From the NCBI RefSeq assembly GCF_052180275.1, contig NZ_CP197465.1, forward strand, positions 2,170,001-2,234,000: DNA of 64,000 nt, given 5' to 3'. Every line of letters starts with the position of its first letter. Position 1 is the first letter of the stretch. The notes beneath the pieces are model-generated. The model searched no databases and had not been told where the DNA came from. It saw only the letters and a list, made by a program, of their open reading frames with translations. Both the position numbers and the translations under genes were made by a program. Of the stretch, positions 50,474-59,915 are shown one piece after another. Source of the DNA: Kumtagia sp052180275 (GTDB lineage Bacteria > Pseudomonadota > Alphaproteobacteria > Rhizobiales > Rhizobiaceae).

Positions 50474-51172
50474 TTCTTTTCCCAACGCCACCCTGCGCGC
50501 TTCCGAAAAGAACTGCCGACGCAACAGCACGGCGAACAGCAGCAAGGTGGTGGACAGGAAGACGATCGGGCTCAGGAACCACCCGAGATAGGCGATCGAG
50601 AAGAAGATGCCGCGCAGACCGGCGTTGAAATGCGAGCCGGCCAGCATGTTCATCCGCGCCGCGCGCTGGATCGCCGCCTCCATCTCCGAGGGATCGTCAA
50701 GGCTGTCGCGGTGCATCGGCACGGCGCCGACCAGAATCGAACAGTAGTTGAAGAGGCGATACGACCAGCCGAACTTGAAGAAGGCATAGGCGAGGATGGC
50801 GATCAGCCCGACCACCTTGACTTCGAAGGCCTGGCGGGAGTGCTGCGCGGCGATCGGCAGGTCGTTGACGATCATCAGCACATTGTCGGCGCCCCTGAGC
50901 AGGGCGAAGCAGCCGCCGAGCGCGATCAGCGCGCTGGAAGCGAAGAACGCCGTCCCCTGCTGCAAACCTACCATGATGCTGGTGTCGATCATGCGCAGCT
51001 CGCGCCGGCCCATCGTGTGCATCCAGGCCAGCCGCTGGGCGTTCATGGCGGCAGTCAGCGACACGCGCCTGACCAGATGGCCGTTGGCCGCCAGCGCATG
51101 GACGACCCATACAGCGAGGAAGACGGCGAGTGCGGCGAAATCCGCCGGAGACAGGATCAGCGATTCGGCCAT
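50459..51172 (-). CDS. DUF599 family membrane protein
   Basis: 237 residues with four predicted membrane segments: about 10-28 (ADFAALAVFLAVWVVHALAA), 72-92, 118-138 and 190-215 (WFLSPIVFLSTTLLLFAVLL). LAWMHTMGRRELRMIDTSIM, FFKFGWSYRLFNYCSILVGA and GSHFNAGLRGIFFSIAYLGW are characteristic of the family. The function is not established. Confidence 0.85.
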   Translation of the reverse strand: MAESLILSPADFAALAVFLAVWVVHALAANGHLVRRVSLTAAMNAQRLAWMHTMGRRELRMIDTSIMVGLQQGTAFFASSALIALGGCFALLRGADNVLMIVNDLPIAAQHSRQAFEVKVVGLIAILAYAFFKFGWSYRLFNYCSILVGAVPMHRDSLDDPSEMEAAIQRAARMNMLAGSHFNAGLRGIFFSIAYLGWFLSPIVFLSTTLLLFAVLLRRQFFSEARRVALGKEGSGQ

Positions 51173-51500
51173 GCAGGCAGTCTAGTGCGGCAGCCGGCTC
51201 GAGCAAAATAGAAGCAGCCAGATTTTCTGCAGTGATGACTGCGAGCAGCCAGGGTTCTTCGCCGATGCCGCAAAACCGCCGTATCGGTGAAAGCTTCGTT
51301 TACGGTAAATGAGCGGTAATGCCTTGATTTGATTAAAATGCCGGCGATCTGCTCCCGTAGGGGAACCGCACCCGGCCATGTTTCTGCCATTTTTGCAGTT
51401 GCGAAGGCACGTCCGAAATCGTATTCAGCATCGGCTCCGGTCCGGGGAACAAGGCGGCGAAACGACCGTCCCGCTCCAGGCCGGCAATGACGGGAAAATC
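51173..51500. other. Intergenic region between DUF599 gene and sdaA side
   Basis: 328 bp with no convincing gene. On the minus strand 51333-51500 is open and reads protein-like (FPVIAGLERDGRFAALFPGP, SQLQKWQKHGRVRF), but no plausible start and ribosome site could be found, so it is left unannotated. Positions 51290-51345 are AT-richer (TTGATTTGATTAAAATGCC) and may carry a promoter. Confidence 0.35.
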
Positions 51501-51629
51501 ATGGACGACGGAATTCAGAAGTCCTGCTGGGGTTTGACGACAAAGGTGGTCATCGGCTTCGCGGGTATCCTCCTGCTGGCCTGGCTGGTCGGAGGTCATG
51601 AGACGGCGGCGGTTCTGGCCGCAAGCTGA
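51501..51629 (+). CDS. Possible small membrane protein (42 residues)
   Basis: ATG 51501, with GGGAAAATC just upstream, opens a 42-residue frame: MDDGIQKSCWGLTTK followed by a hydrophobic helix VVIGFAGILLLAWLVGG and a short tail. A clean single-pass profile with a positively charged flank supports a small membrane protein, but the length alone could be chance. It lies 177 bp upstream of sdaA. Confidence 0.35.
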   Translation: MDDGIQKSCWGLTTKVVIGFAGILLLAWLVGGHETAAVLAAS

Positions 51630-51806
51630 CCGGCACCTGGGGCAATACCGAAAGGGCGCGGGAGACCGCGCCTTTTCGCGTTTCAGGGCGTCATGTCGCG
51701 GCCTGCACAGCGGATTTCGGAGCGGGCCTAGTCCGCAGGCCATAAAAGACCGATATCTATGGTCCGGTGCGCGAAAGTTCGCACGACCGGACACGGAGCA
51801 TCCCGC

Positions 51807-53207
51807 TTGTTTCTTTCCGTCTTCGACCTGTTCAAGATCGGCATCGGCCCCTCCAGCTCCCACACGATGGGGCCGATGACGGCCGCAAGGCGTTTCCTCG
51901 ACGAGGTCGCAGGCGACGACTGGCCGCGTCCGGCCGGCACCAAAGTGGGACGGCTCGGCGCCAGCCTGCACGGCTCGCTCGCCTACACCGGCATCGGCCA
52001 CGGCTCCGACCGCGCGGTCATCCTCGGGCTCGCCGGCGAGACGCCGACCACGGTCGACCCGGACAAGTCGGACGCGCAGATCGAGACGATCAAGGCGGAC
52101 AAGCGTGTCTCGCCGCCCGGCCACCCGTCCTATCGCTTCGACCCGGCTGTCGATCTCGTGCTCGACCGGAAGACGCCGCTGCCCGGCCACGCCAACGGCA
52201 TGACCTTTTACGCCTACGATACCGACGACCACCTGATCCTGCGCCGCGTCTATTATTCGGTCGGCGGCGGCTTCGTCGTCTCCGAGGAAGAATTGCAGCG
52301 CATGAAGGGCCGCTCCGCCAAAGCCGGCGGCCCGCGCGTGCCTTATCCCTTCGCCGACGCTGCCGAGATGCTGAAGATGGCCGAAAGGAGCGGCCTGTCG
52401 ATCGCCGAGATGAAGCGGGCCAACGAAGAAACGCAGATGCCGCGCGAAGAGCTCGACGCAGGGCTCGACGCCATCTGGAGCGCGATGCGCGGCTGCATCG
52501 AGCGCGGTCTGGCGCAGGAGGGCATCATGCCGGGCGGGCTGAAGGTGCGCCGGCGTGCAAAAATGCTGCACCAGAAGATGGAGGAGGAGTGGCGCCAGAA
52601 CCGGCCGAACCCACTGCTCGCCAATGACTGGCTATCGGTCTATGCCATGGCGGTCAACGAGGAGAATGCCGCCGGCGGCCGCGTCGTCACCGCGCCGACC
52701 AACGGCGCCGCCGGCACGCTGCCGGCCGTACTGCGCTACTGGCTGCATTTTCACCCCGAGGCGGACCAGCCGAGCATCCGCGACTTCCTGCTGACGGCCG
52801 CTGCCGTCGGCGGCATCATCAAGACCAACGCCTCGATCTCCGGCGCCGAGGTCGGCTGCCAGGGGGAGGTGGGCTCGGCCTCCGCGATGGCGGCTGCGGG
52901 CTTGTGCGCCGTCATGGGCGGCACGCCGGAGCAGGTGGAGAACGCCGCCGAGATCGCGCTGGAGCATCACCTCGGCATGACCTGCGACCCGGTCGGCGGG
53001 CTGGTGCAGGTGCCCTGCATCGAGCGCAATGCGCTGGGCGCCGTGAAGGCGGTCACCGCCGCCTCGCTGGCGGTCAAGGGCGACGGCAAGCACTTCGTGC
53101 CGCTCGACGCGGCGATCGAGACCATGCGCCAGACCGGCCTCGACATGAGCGAAAAGTACAAGGAGACCAGCCTCGGCGGGCTGGCGGTCAATGTCGTGGA
53201 GTGCTGA
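51807..53207 (+). CDS. sdaA: L-serine ammonia-lyase (iron-sulfur dependent)
   Basis: Converts L-serine to pyruvate and ammonia, with a [4Fe-4S] cluster. The 466-residue single-chain form has an N-terminal domain FLSVFDLFKIGIGPSSSHTM and a C-terminal catalytic domain with APTNGAAGTLPAVLRYWLHF. Candidate cluster cysteines lie in GAEVGCQGEVGSAS and GMTCDPVGGLVQVPCIERN. The start TTG at 51807 (GGAG nine bases upstream) puts the conserved FLSVFDLFK at the N-terminus; an ATG at 51759 would add 16 unusual residues. Confidence 0.93.
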   Translation: MFLSVFDLFKIGIGPSSSHTMGPMTAARRFLDEVAGDDWPRPAGTKVGRLGASLHGSLAYTGIGHGSDRAVILGLAGETPTTVDPDKSDAQIETIKADKRVSPPGHPSYRFDPAVDLVLDRKTPLPGHANGMTFYAYDTDDHLILRRVYYSVGGGFVVSEEELQRMKGRSAKAGGPRVPYPFADAAEMLKMAERSGLSIAEMKRANEETQMPREELDAGLDAIWSAMRGCIERGLAQEGIMPGGLKVRRRAKMLHQKMEEEWRQNRPNPLLANDWLSVYAMAVNEENAAGGRVVTAPTNGAAGTLPAVLRYWLHFHPEADQPSIRDFLLTAAAVGGIIKTNASISGAEVGCQGEVGSASAMAAAGLCAVMGGTPEQVENAAEIALEHHLGMTCDPVGGLVQVPCIERNALGAVKAVTAASLAVKGDGKHFVPLDAAIETMRQTGLDMSEKYKETSLGGLAVNVVEC

Positions 53208-53280
53208 ACGGCTGTTTTCGACGAAGGGGCCTGTGGAGAACGCGCTCTGCCGTTGACCGTCGTGCCCCGTGCGCTAAACC

Positions 53281-53727
53281 ATGAAAACCATGGCGCTCAA
53301 TCTTATAAAACTCTGTGTCGGCTGCGACAGCGTCGAGGATCTGGAAGAGTGGATCGAGTTCCGCCTCGACGAAAAGCGGCGGGCCGGCGAGCCGGTCGAG
53401 CATTATCACACCACCCGCATGGTGCCGACGCGCGCCGCTGAACTTATCGACGGCGGCTCGCTCTACTGGGTCATCAAGGCGCAGGTGCAGTGCCGCCAGC
53501 GCCTCGTGGAAATCCGCCCGTTCACCGATGACGAAGGCATCGGCCGCTGCCATCTCGTGCTCGACCCGCATGTCGAGCGCACCGAGTGGCAGCCGCGCCG
53601 CGCCTTCCAGGGCTGGCGTTACTTGAAGCCCGCCGACGCGCCGGCCGACCTAGGCAAGGGCAGGGCAGGCCTCATGGAAATGCCGCCGCATCTGAGGCAG
53701 GAACTGGCGGCGCTCGGGCTGCTCTGA
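53281..53727 (+). CDS. DUF1489 family protein
   Basis: Conserved alphaproteobacterial protein of 148 residues (or 145 from Met at 53290, MALNLIKLCVGCDSVEDLEE). YHTTRMVPTRAAELIDGGSL, WVIKAQVQCRQRLVEIRPF and PRRAFQGWRYLKPADAPADL are typical of the family. The function is unknown. No membrane segment. It stands alone between sdaA and fumC. Confidence 0.85.
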   Translation: MKTMALNLIKLCVGCDSVEDLEEWIEFRLDEKRRAGEPVEHYHTTRMVPTRAAELIDGGSLYWVIKAQVQCRQRLVEIRPFTDDEGIGRCHLVLDPHVERTEWQPRRAFQGWRYLKPADAPADLGKGRAGLMEMPPHLRQELAALGLL

Positions 53728-53762
53728 GGCGGACCGTTCCTGCCGCGTCTCGACACCTGCGT

Positions 53763-53950
53763 CGACAACCGCGAGACTTCGACGCCTGGATGTTCCGCAT
53801 CCCGTGCAATCTGTGGGTCGACCAGGTCCGCCGCAGCATCGTCTGCCTGCAGGAGGATTTCTCCGCCCATCAGGAAGCGGGCTGCCGCTCCTATGTCGAA
53901 ATTCCGGCCGCATTGGCCGATGCCGGCCTTCCCAAAGGATGGCTGGCATC
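53763..53950 (+). pseudogene. Possible ECF sigma-factor remnant
   Basis: A frame without a start reads RDFDAWMFRIPCNLWVDQVR, close to the end of region 2 of RpoE-type sigma factors (compare WMFRIARNLWIDxxR). The following residues (LQEDFSAHQEAGCRSYVEIP) do not look like region 4, and no complete gene can be built. It lies in the 301-bp gap between DUF1489 and fumC. A chance match cannot be excluded. Confidence 0.35.
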
Positions 53951-54028
53951 GGCGGTATCCGAAAAATCCCCCGCAGCGCCTTGTGTGATATCCCTATCCG
54001 CAGGCGAGAAAGGGACATCCAGCCGGCA

Positions 54029-55420
54029 TCAGCCGGGATGCGTCATGTCTTCCGGGCGCACCAGGCGGTCGAAGTCGGCGTCGCTGACATAGCCGCCGCC
54101 GACGGCCTCCTGGCGCAGCGTGGTGCCGTTCTTGTGGGCGGTCTTGGCGATCTTGGCGGCATTGTCGTAGCCGATTGTCGGCGCCAGCGCGGTGACCAGC
54201 ATCAGCGAGCGCTCCAGCGCGGCCTTGATGTTGTCCTCGCGCGCCTCGATGCCGACCACGCAATTGTCGGTGAAGGAGACGGCCGCGTCGCTCATCAGCT
54301 GTACGGATTGCAGGAAATTGTAGGCCATCAGCGGGTTGTAGACGTTGAGCTCGAAATGGCCCTGGCTGCCGGCGAAGGTAATGGTGGAATTGTTGCCCAT
54401 GACCTGGATGCAGACCTGGGTCAGCGCCTCGCACTGCGTCGGGTTGACTTTTCCCGGCATGATCGACGAGCCGGGCTCGTTTTCCGGCAGCGAGAGTTCG
54501 CCAAGACCGGAACGCGGGCCGGAGCCGAGCAGGCGGATGTCGTTGGCGATCTTGAACAGCGCGGCGGCCGCGGCGTTGATCGCGCCGTGCGAAAACACCA
54601 TCGAATCATGCGCGGCCAGCGCCTCGAACTTGTTGGGGGCGGTGACGAAACCGATGCCGGTGATCGCCGCGATGCGCTCGGCGACCTTTTCCGCGAAGCC
54701 GACCGGGGCGTTAAGGCCGGTGCCGACCGCCGTGCCGCCTTGGGCAAGCTCCTGCAGGCCGGGCAGCGTCAGCTCGATGCGCTGGATCGACGAGGCGACC
54801 TGCGCGGCATAGCCGGAGAACTCCTGGCCGAGCGTCAGCGGAGTCGCGTCCTGCGTGTGGGTGCGGCCGATCTTGATGATGTGGTCGAACGCCTTGGCCT
54901 TTGCGTCGAGTGCTGCGTGCAGATGTTTCAGCGCCGGCAGCAGGTCGTGGACGATGCGCTCGGCGCAGGCGATGTGCATCGCCGTCGGATAGGTGTCGTT
55001 CGACGACTGGCTCATGTTGACGTGGTCGTTGGGGTGCACCGGCTTCTTGGAACCCATGACGCCGCCCAGCATCTCGATCGCCCGGTTCGAGATCACCTCG
55101 TTGGCGTTCATGTTGGACTGGGTGCCGGAGCCGGTCTGCCAGACGACCAGCGGGAAATGCGCGTCGAGCTTTCCGTCGATGACTTCCTGCGCGGCGTCGA
55201 CGATCACGTTGCCGATCGACGGATCGAGCCGACCGAGATCCATATTCACTTCCGCCGCCGCCCGCTTGACGATGCCAAGCGCCCGGACCACCGACAGAGG
55301 CTGCTTTTCCCAGCCGATCTTGAAGTTGCCGAGCGAACGCTGCGCCTGTGCACCCCAGTAGCGGTCGCTGGCGACCTCGATCGGGCCAAAGGTGTCGGTC
55401 TCGGTTCTGGTCTGGCTCAT
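54029..55420 (-). CDS. fumC: Class II fumarate hydratase
   Basis: TCA-cycle enzyme interconverting fumarate and malate, iron-independent homotetramer. The 463-residue protein has the family signature GSSIMPGKVNPTQCEA, plus WQTGSGTQSNMNANEVISNR, HPNDHVNMSQSSNDTYPTAM and GRTHTQDATPLTLGQEFSGY. Length and start (MSQTRTETDTFGPIEVASDR) are normal. Monocistronic by context. Confidence 0.97.
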   Translation of the reverse strand: MSQTRTETDTFGPIEVASDRYWGAQAQRSLGNFKIGWEKQPLSVVRALGIVKRAAAEVNMDLGRLDPSIGNVIVDAAQEVIDGKLDAHFPLVVWQTGSGTQSNMNANEVISNRAIEMLGGVMGSKKPVHPNDHVNMSQSSNDTYPTAMHIACAERIVHDLLPALKHLHAALDAKAKAFDHIIKIGRTHTQDATPLTLGQEFSGYAAQVASSIQRIELTLPGLQELAQGGTAVGTGLNAPVGFAEKVAERIAAITGIGFVTAPNKFEALAAHDSMVFSHGAINAAAAALFKIANDIRLLGSGPRSGLGELSLPENEPGSSIMPGKVNPTQCEALTQVCIQVMGNNSTITFAGSQGHFELNVYNPLMAYNFLQSVQLMSDAAVSFTDNCVVGIEAREDNIKAALERSLMLVTALAPTIGYDNAAKIAKTAHKNGTTLRQEAVGGGYVSDADFDRLVRPEDMTHPG

Positions 55421-55657
55421 CGCGTCTTGTTTCCCTGTGCCGGCGTTTTCGCGGTTGGCGTATCGCGTCGCACAACGGGCTTCAAGCGGAGAATGGAAAG
55501 GCAGGAAGCCTAATCGATTGAAGCTCCGACGTTCGCCGCGAGCGTGGCATCACACCTGGCGACGGCGGATTTCCGGCCTGGACGAAGCCACCCGCTTGAC
55601 GTCCCGACACGGCCGCCAGAGGCCGCGCCGGCATGCCGGTCGGTTGTGGGATGCGTC

Positions 55658-56209
55658 TCAGGAGAGGCCGCGCCGGCCGAAACCGGTCGAGCCGTGCCTG
55701 CCCGCCGGCCGCGTCGCTGGCGGGGCTGCGACCGGCGAGGCGGCTGCCTGCCGCTGGCGTGCCGGCTCCTCGCGCTGCCGGCGAAGCGGGCCGGGTTCCG
55801 GGTCGCCATTGTCAAGATACTCGCCGAATGCGTTGCCGCCGCCGCGCTGGCCAAAATCGTTCGCGCCGCCCGTGCCGCTGAGAAAACCGCACTCGACGAG
55901 CTGCCAGATACCGCCGATGAACGGGATAAAGACGATCAGGAACCAGAATCCCGACTTGTTGCGGTCGTGGTAGCGTTTGACGGTCACGGCCACGTTCATC
56001 CACACGGCAAGCACATAGAAGGCGAGGAACATGATGATGAGGGCAAGCCCGTTGCTGGCGAAGACCTGCCTGATGCGCTCCTCGCTCATGTCGCTGACGC
56101 CCATGCCGACGATGAAGAAGGGTGTGGCGAGGAGCACGAAAATGATGAGCTGCGCGCCCCACCATTGAAGGCGTCCGATGCGCCCCTGGATGCCAAAAAA
56201 GAAATTCAT
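55658..56209 (-). CDS. DUF805 family membrane protein
   Basis: 183 residues. The N-terminal MNFFFGIQGRIGRLQWWGAQ and then VAVTVKRYHDRNKSGFWFLI are the DUF805 hallmarks. Predicted membrane segments are at about 20-38, 56-78 and 88-105. The C-terminal 65 residues are a low-complexity Gly/Pro/Arg/Ala tail, probably cytoplasmic. The family function is unknown. The 237 bp between its stop and fumC hold nothing recognisable. Confidence 0.85.
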   Translation of the reverse strand: MNFFFGIQGRIGRLQWWGAQLIIFVLLATPFFIVGMGVSDMSEERIRQVFASNGLALIIMFLAFYVLAVWMNVAVTVKRYHDRNKSGFWFLIVFIPFIGGIWQLVECGFLSGTGGANDFGQRGGGNAFGEYLDNGDPEPGPLRRQREEPARQRQAAASPVAAPPATRPAGRHGSTGFGRRGLS

Positions 56210-56695
56210 CTCTCTGCCCTCAAGCCACGGGCAAGAAATAAGGAGGGACTGCGAAGATTTGGTTAGTTTGTCATCGTGGATTTAAGCAGACAAAATATTG
56301 AAGAAAATATCGTTACTATCCGTTTTCCAATCAATATAGGATTTTATGCAATTTTCTTGATTTTAGAATCCACGCTTGGGAGGGCTCGTTGGTCGCCGAT
56401 CGAAGCGGCGCTCTTCCAAACGAAAACCGCCCCGCCGGTGAGGGCTCCGGCGAGGCGATTTGTAACATTGGCCATCCTTCCGACTCGTCATCTGGAATAG
56501 CCGCTGCACATTCCAAGAATGCGCGGGGAGGCGGAGGGTTCCGCAGGTCCTTGCGGAAAACGGTTTTGCGTTTGGACAGACCGGAACGGGCCGGCGATCC
56601 CTGGCGGCGTTGCCGGGCGGCACGCGGTGGGCTAACCAGACGAGAGGCCCGGCCGGCAAGGGATTGCTGGTGATATCGGGCGGCGCGGAGAGATC
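56210..56695. other. Intergenic region with an AT-rich patch and a minus-strand hairpin
   Basis: 486 bp between the divergent DUF805 and GST genes. Positions 56270-56370 are strikingly AT-rich for this genome (AAAATATTGAAGAAAATATC). A minus-strand terminator-like hairpin follows at 56428-56457. No protein gene is convincing; an unrecognised small RNA read leftwards is possible. Confidence 0.4.
56428..56457 (-). terminator. Terminator-like hairpin, minus strand
   Basis: CGCCCCGCCGG and CCGGCGAGGCG form an 11-bp stem (one mismatch) with an 8-nt loop. On the minus strand it is followed by TTTTCGTTT. No gene ending here on the minus strand is recognised. Confidence 0.5.
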
Positions 56696-57355
56696 ATGAG
56701 CGAATTTGTCCTCTATATCGCCAACAAATGTTTCTCGTCCTGGTCGCTGCGCCCCTGGGTGGCGATGCGGCATCTCGATATTCCGTTCCGCGAGGAGTTC
56801 GTGCGGCTACGCAGGCCCGAAACGGCGGCAAACCTCGCCAAGATTTCGCCGACAGGGCAGGTGCCGGTACTGCTTCACAACGGCAGGATCATATGGGAAA
56901 CCCTTGCGATCCTCGAATATCTCAACGATCTCTTCCCCGAGAAGCGGCTGTGGCCGGCCAACATCGAAGCCCGCGCCCTGGCGCGCTCGGTGGCGACGGA
57001 GATGCATTCGGGATTTCGCGAATTGCGCTATGGCTGGCCGATGAACCTGCGCCGTCCAAAGGCTCACAAGGCGATGCAGGGCGAAGGCGACGACAACCGC
57101 CGCCGCATCGAGGCGATCTGGCGCGAATGTCGGGAAAGATACGGGCAGGGCGGACCTTTCCTGTTCGGCCATTTCACCGCGGCCGACGCCATGTACGCAC
57201 CCGTCGTCACCCGCTTCGACACCTATGGCGGCGACCTGGAGCCCGACATCCGCGCCTATGTCGACGCCGTGCTGGACACGCCGGCGATGCGCCACTGGTA
57301 CGCCGAAGCAGCGAAGGAGCCCTGGCCGGAGCCCGGGCCGCACGAACAGGATTGA
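56696..57355 (+). CDS. Glutathione S-transferase family protein
   Basis: Cytoplasmic transferase of 219 residues. The thioredoxin-like N-terminal domain has LYIANKCFSSWSLRPWVAMR (Ser as likely glutathione-activating residue), SPTGQVPVLLHNGRI and the WETLAILEYL glutathione-binding helix. The helical C-terminal domain has GPFLFGHFTAADAMYAPVVT. The substrate is unknown. A strong terminator follows. Confidence 0.92.
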   Translation: MSEFVLYIANKCFSSWSLRPWVAMRHLDIPFREEFVRLRRPETAANLAKISPTGQVPVLLHNGRIIWETLAILEYLNDLFPEKRLWPANIEARALARSVATEMHSGFRELRYGWPMNLRRPKAHKAMQGEGDDNRRRIEAIWRECRERYGQGGPFLFGHFTAADAMYAPVVTRFDTYGGDLEPDIRAYVDAVLDTPAMRHWYAEAAKEPWPEPGPHEQD

Positions 57356-57391
57356 ACGCGGGTCGCGCCAAACTTTTTCGCACAACGAAAA

Positions 57392-57431
57392 ACGCCTCCC
57401 GCACCTTTGACAGTGCTGGAGGCGTCTTTTT
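57392..57431 (+). terminator. Rho-independent terminator after the GST gene
   Basis: ACGCCTCC (57392-57399) pairs with GGAGGCGT (57418-57425), followed by CTTTTTG. The A-rich left flank means it could also work on the minus strand. Confidence 0.75.
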
Positions 57432-57533
57432 GTCTTTGGCCGTCTATTGAACTGCCTTGGACATCACAATAATGCGCCGTCGGCAAAAGGGTTCCAGATT
57501 TTGTGAATTTTTCTCCAGGCGGATTGTCGATGC

Positions 57534-57560
57534 AAAAAGGGCGGCCTTTCGGCCGCCCTT
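57534..57560 (-). terminator. Rho-independent terminator of groESL
   Basis: Perfect 10-bp stem AAGGGCGGCC / GGCCGCCCTT with a 4-nt loop. On the minus strand it is followed by TTTTTGC, 31 bp after the groEL stop. Confidence 0.85.
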
Positions 57561-57590
57561 CCGCATTCACAGAGCCTTGGTTGGCTGGAC

Positions 57591-59237
<1,647 letters not shown>

Positions 59238-59260
59238 TTTTGAATTCCTTCGGAATTGAG

Positions 59261-59328
59261 GCGGTAGGGAGTAGGCAGTAGGCAGCAAGGGCTCGGCAAA
59301 TTACTGCCTACTGCCCACTGCCGATTGC
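59261..59328. repeat. Palindromic repeat between groES and groEL
   Basis: Arms GTAGGGAGTAGGCAGTAGGC and ACTGCCTACTGCCCACTGCC. It is a relative of the repeat at 50408. It fills most of the 103-bp groES-groEL spacer and would form a hairpin in the mRNA. Confidence 0.65.
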
Positions 59329-59340
59329 CCGAGCTTCAGA

Positions 59341-59637
59341 TCAGCCGATGATGCCCATGATGTCGGATTCCTTCATGATCAGAAGGTCTTCGCCATTGAG
59401 CTTCACTTCGGTGCCCGACCATTTGCCGAACAGGATGCGGTCGCCGGCCTTGACGTCCAGCGGCACCAGCTTGCCGGCCTCGTCACGAGCGCCCGAACCG
59501 ACGGCGATGATCTCGCCTTCCTGCGGCTTCTCCTTGGCGGTGTCCGGGATGATGATCCCGCCCTTGGTCTTCTCTTCGGATTCGACGCGGCGAACGACCA
59601 CTCGGTCATGCAGCGGCCGGAAATTCGACTTTGCCAT
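59341..59637 (-). CDS. groES: Co-chaperonin GroES
   Basis: 10-kDa lid of the chaperonin, 98 residues. MAKSNFRPLHDRVVVRRVES, the mobile loop region EEKTKGGIIIPDTAKEKPQE and YFGKWSGTEV-like LFGKWSGTEVKLNGEDLLIM identify it. First gene of groESL, preceded by CIRCE. Confidence 0.97.
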   Translation of the reverse strand: MAKSNFRPLHDRVVVRRVESEEKTKGGIIIPDTAKEKPQEGEIIAVGSGARDEAGKLVPLDVKAGDRILFGKWSGTEVKLNGEDLLIMKESDIMGIIG

Positions 59638-59701
59638 GATTGACTATCCCTGAATGCGGATGTTGAAAGGGTTTCCTCCATCCGGTCTGACCGGATCGCG
59701 A

Positions 59702-59728
59702 TTAGCACTCACTTGGGGCGAGTGCTAA
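59702..59728 (-). promoter_or_regulatory. CIRCE operator (HrcA-binding site)
   Basis: TTAGCACTC (59702-59710), nine bases, GAGTGCTAA (59720-59728): an exact match to the CIRCE consensus, 65 bp upstream of groES. It mediates heat-shock repression by HrcA. Confidence 0.97.
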
Positions 59729-59862
59729 CGTGGCGCGGAGATAGGCCCTGTCCCTTGCGATGTCAAGAACCGGGCAATGCCGGGATCATCCGATTTCAGA
59801 TCGATTTTTGCGCTTGTCCCGGACGCCGCGGACGGCTTTGCCGGCGCTGTCGCCCGCAACGC

Positions 59863-59891
59863 AAAAAATGCCCCGCCGGCCGGCGGGGCAT
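59863..59891 (-). terminator. Rho-independent terminator after the TadG-like gene
   Basis: Perfect 12-bp stem ATGCCCCGCCGG / CCGGCGGGGCAT. On the minus strand it leads into ATTTTTTGC, 25 bp after the stop at 59916. Confidence 0.85.
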
Positions 59892-59915
59892 CTGCATGAG
59901 GGCCGGTCCGGCCGG

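Noticed and set aside
51333..51560. Minus-strand frame with protein-like sequence (FPVIAGLERDGRFAALFPGP)
   Set aside because: No plausible start codon or ribosome site, and its upstream extension is a shadow of sdaA. Kept only as a note.
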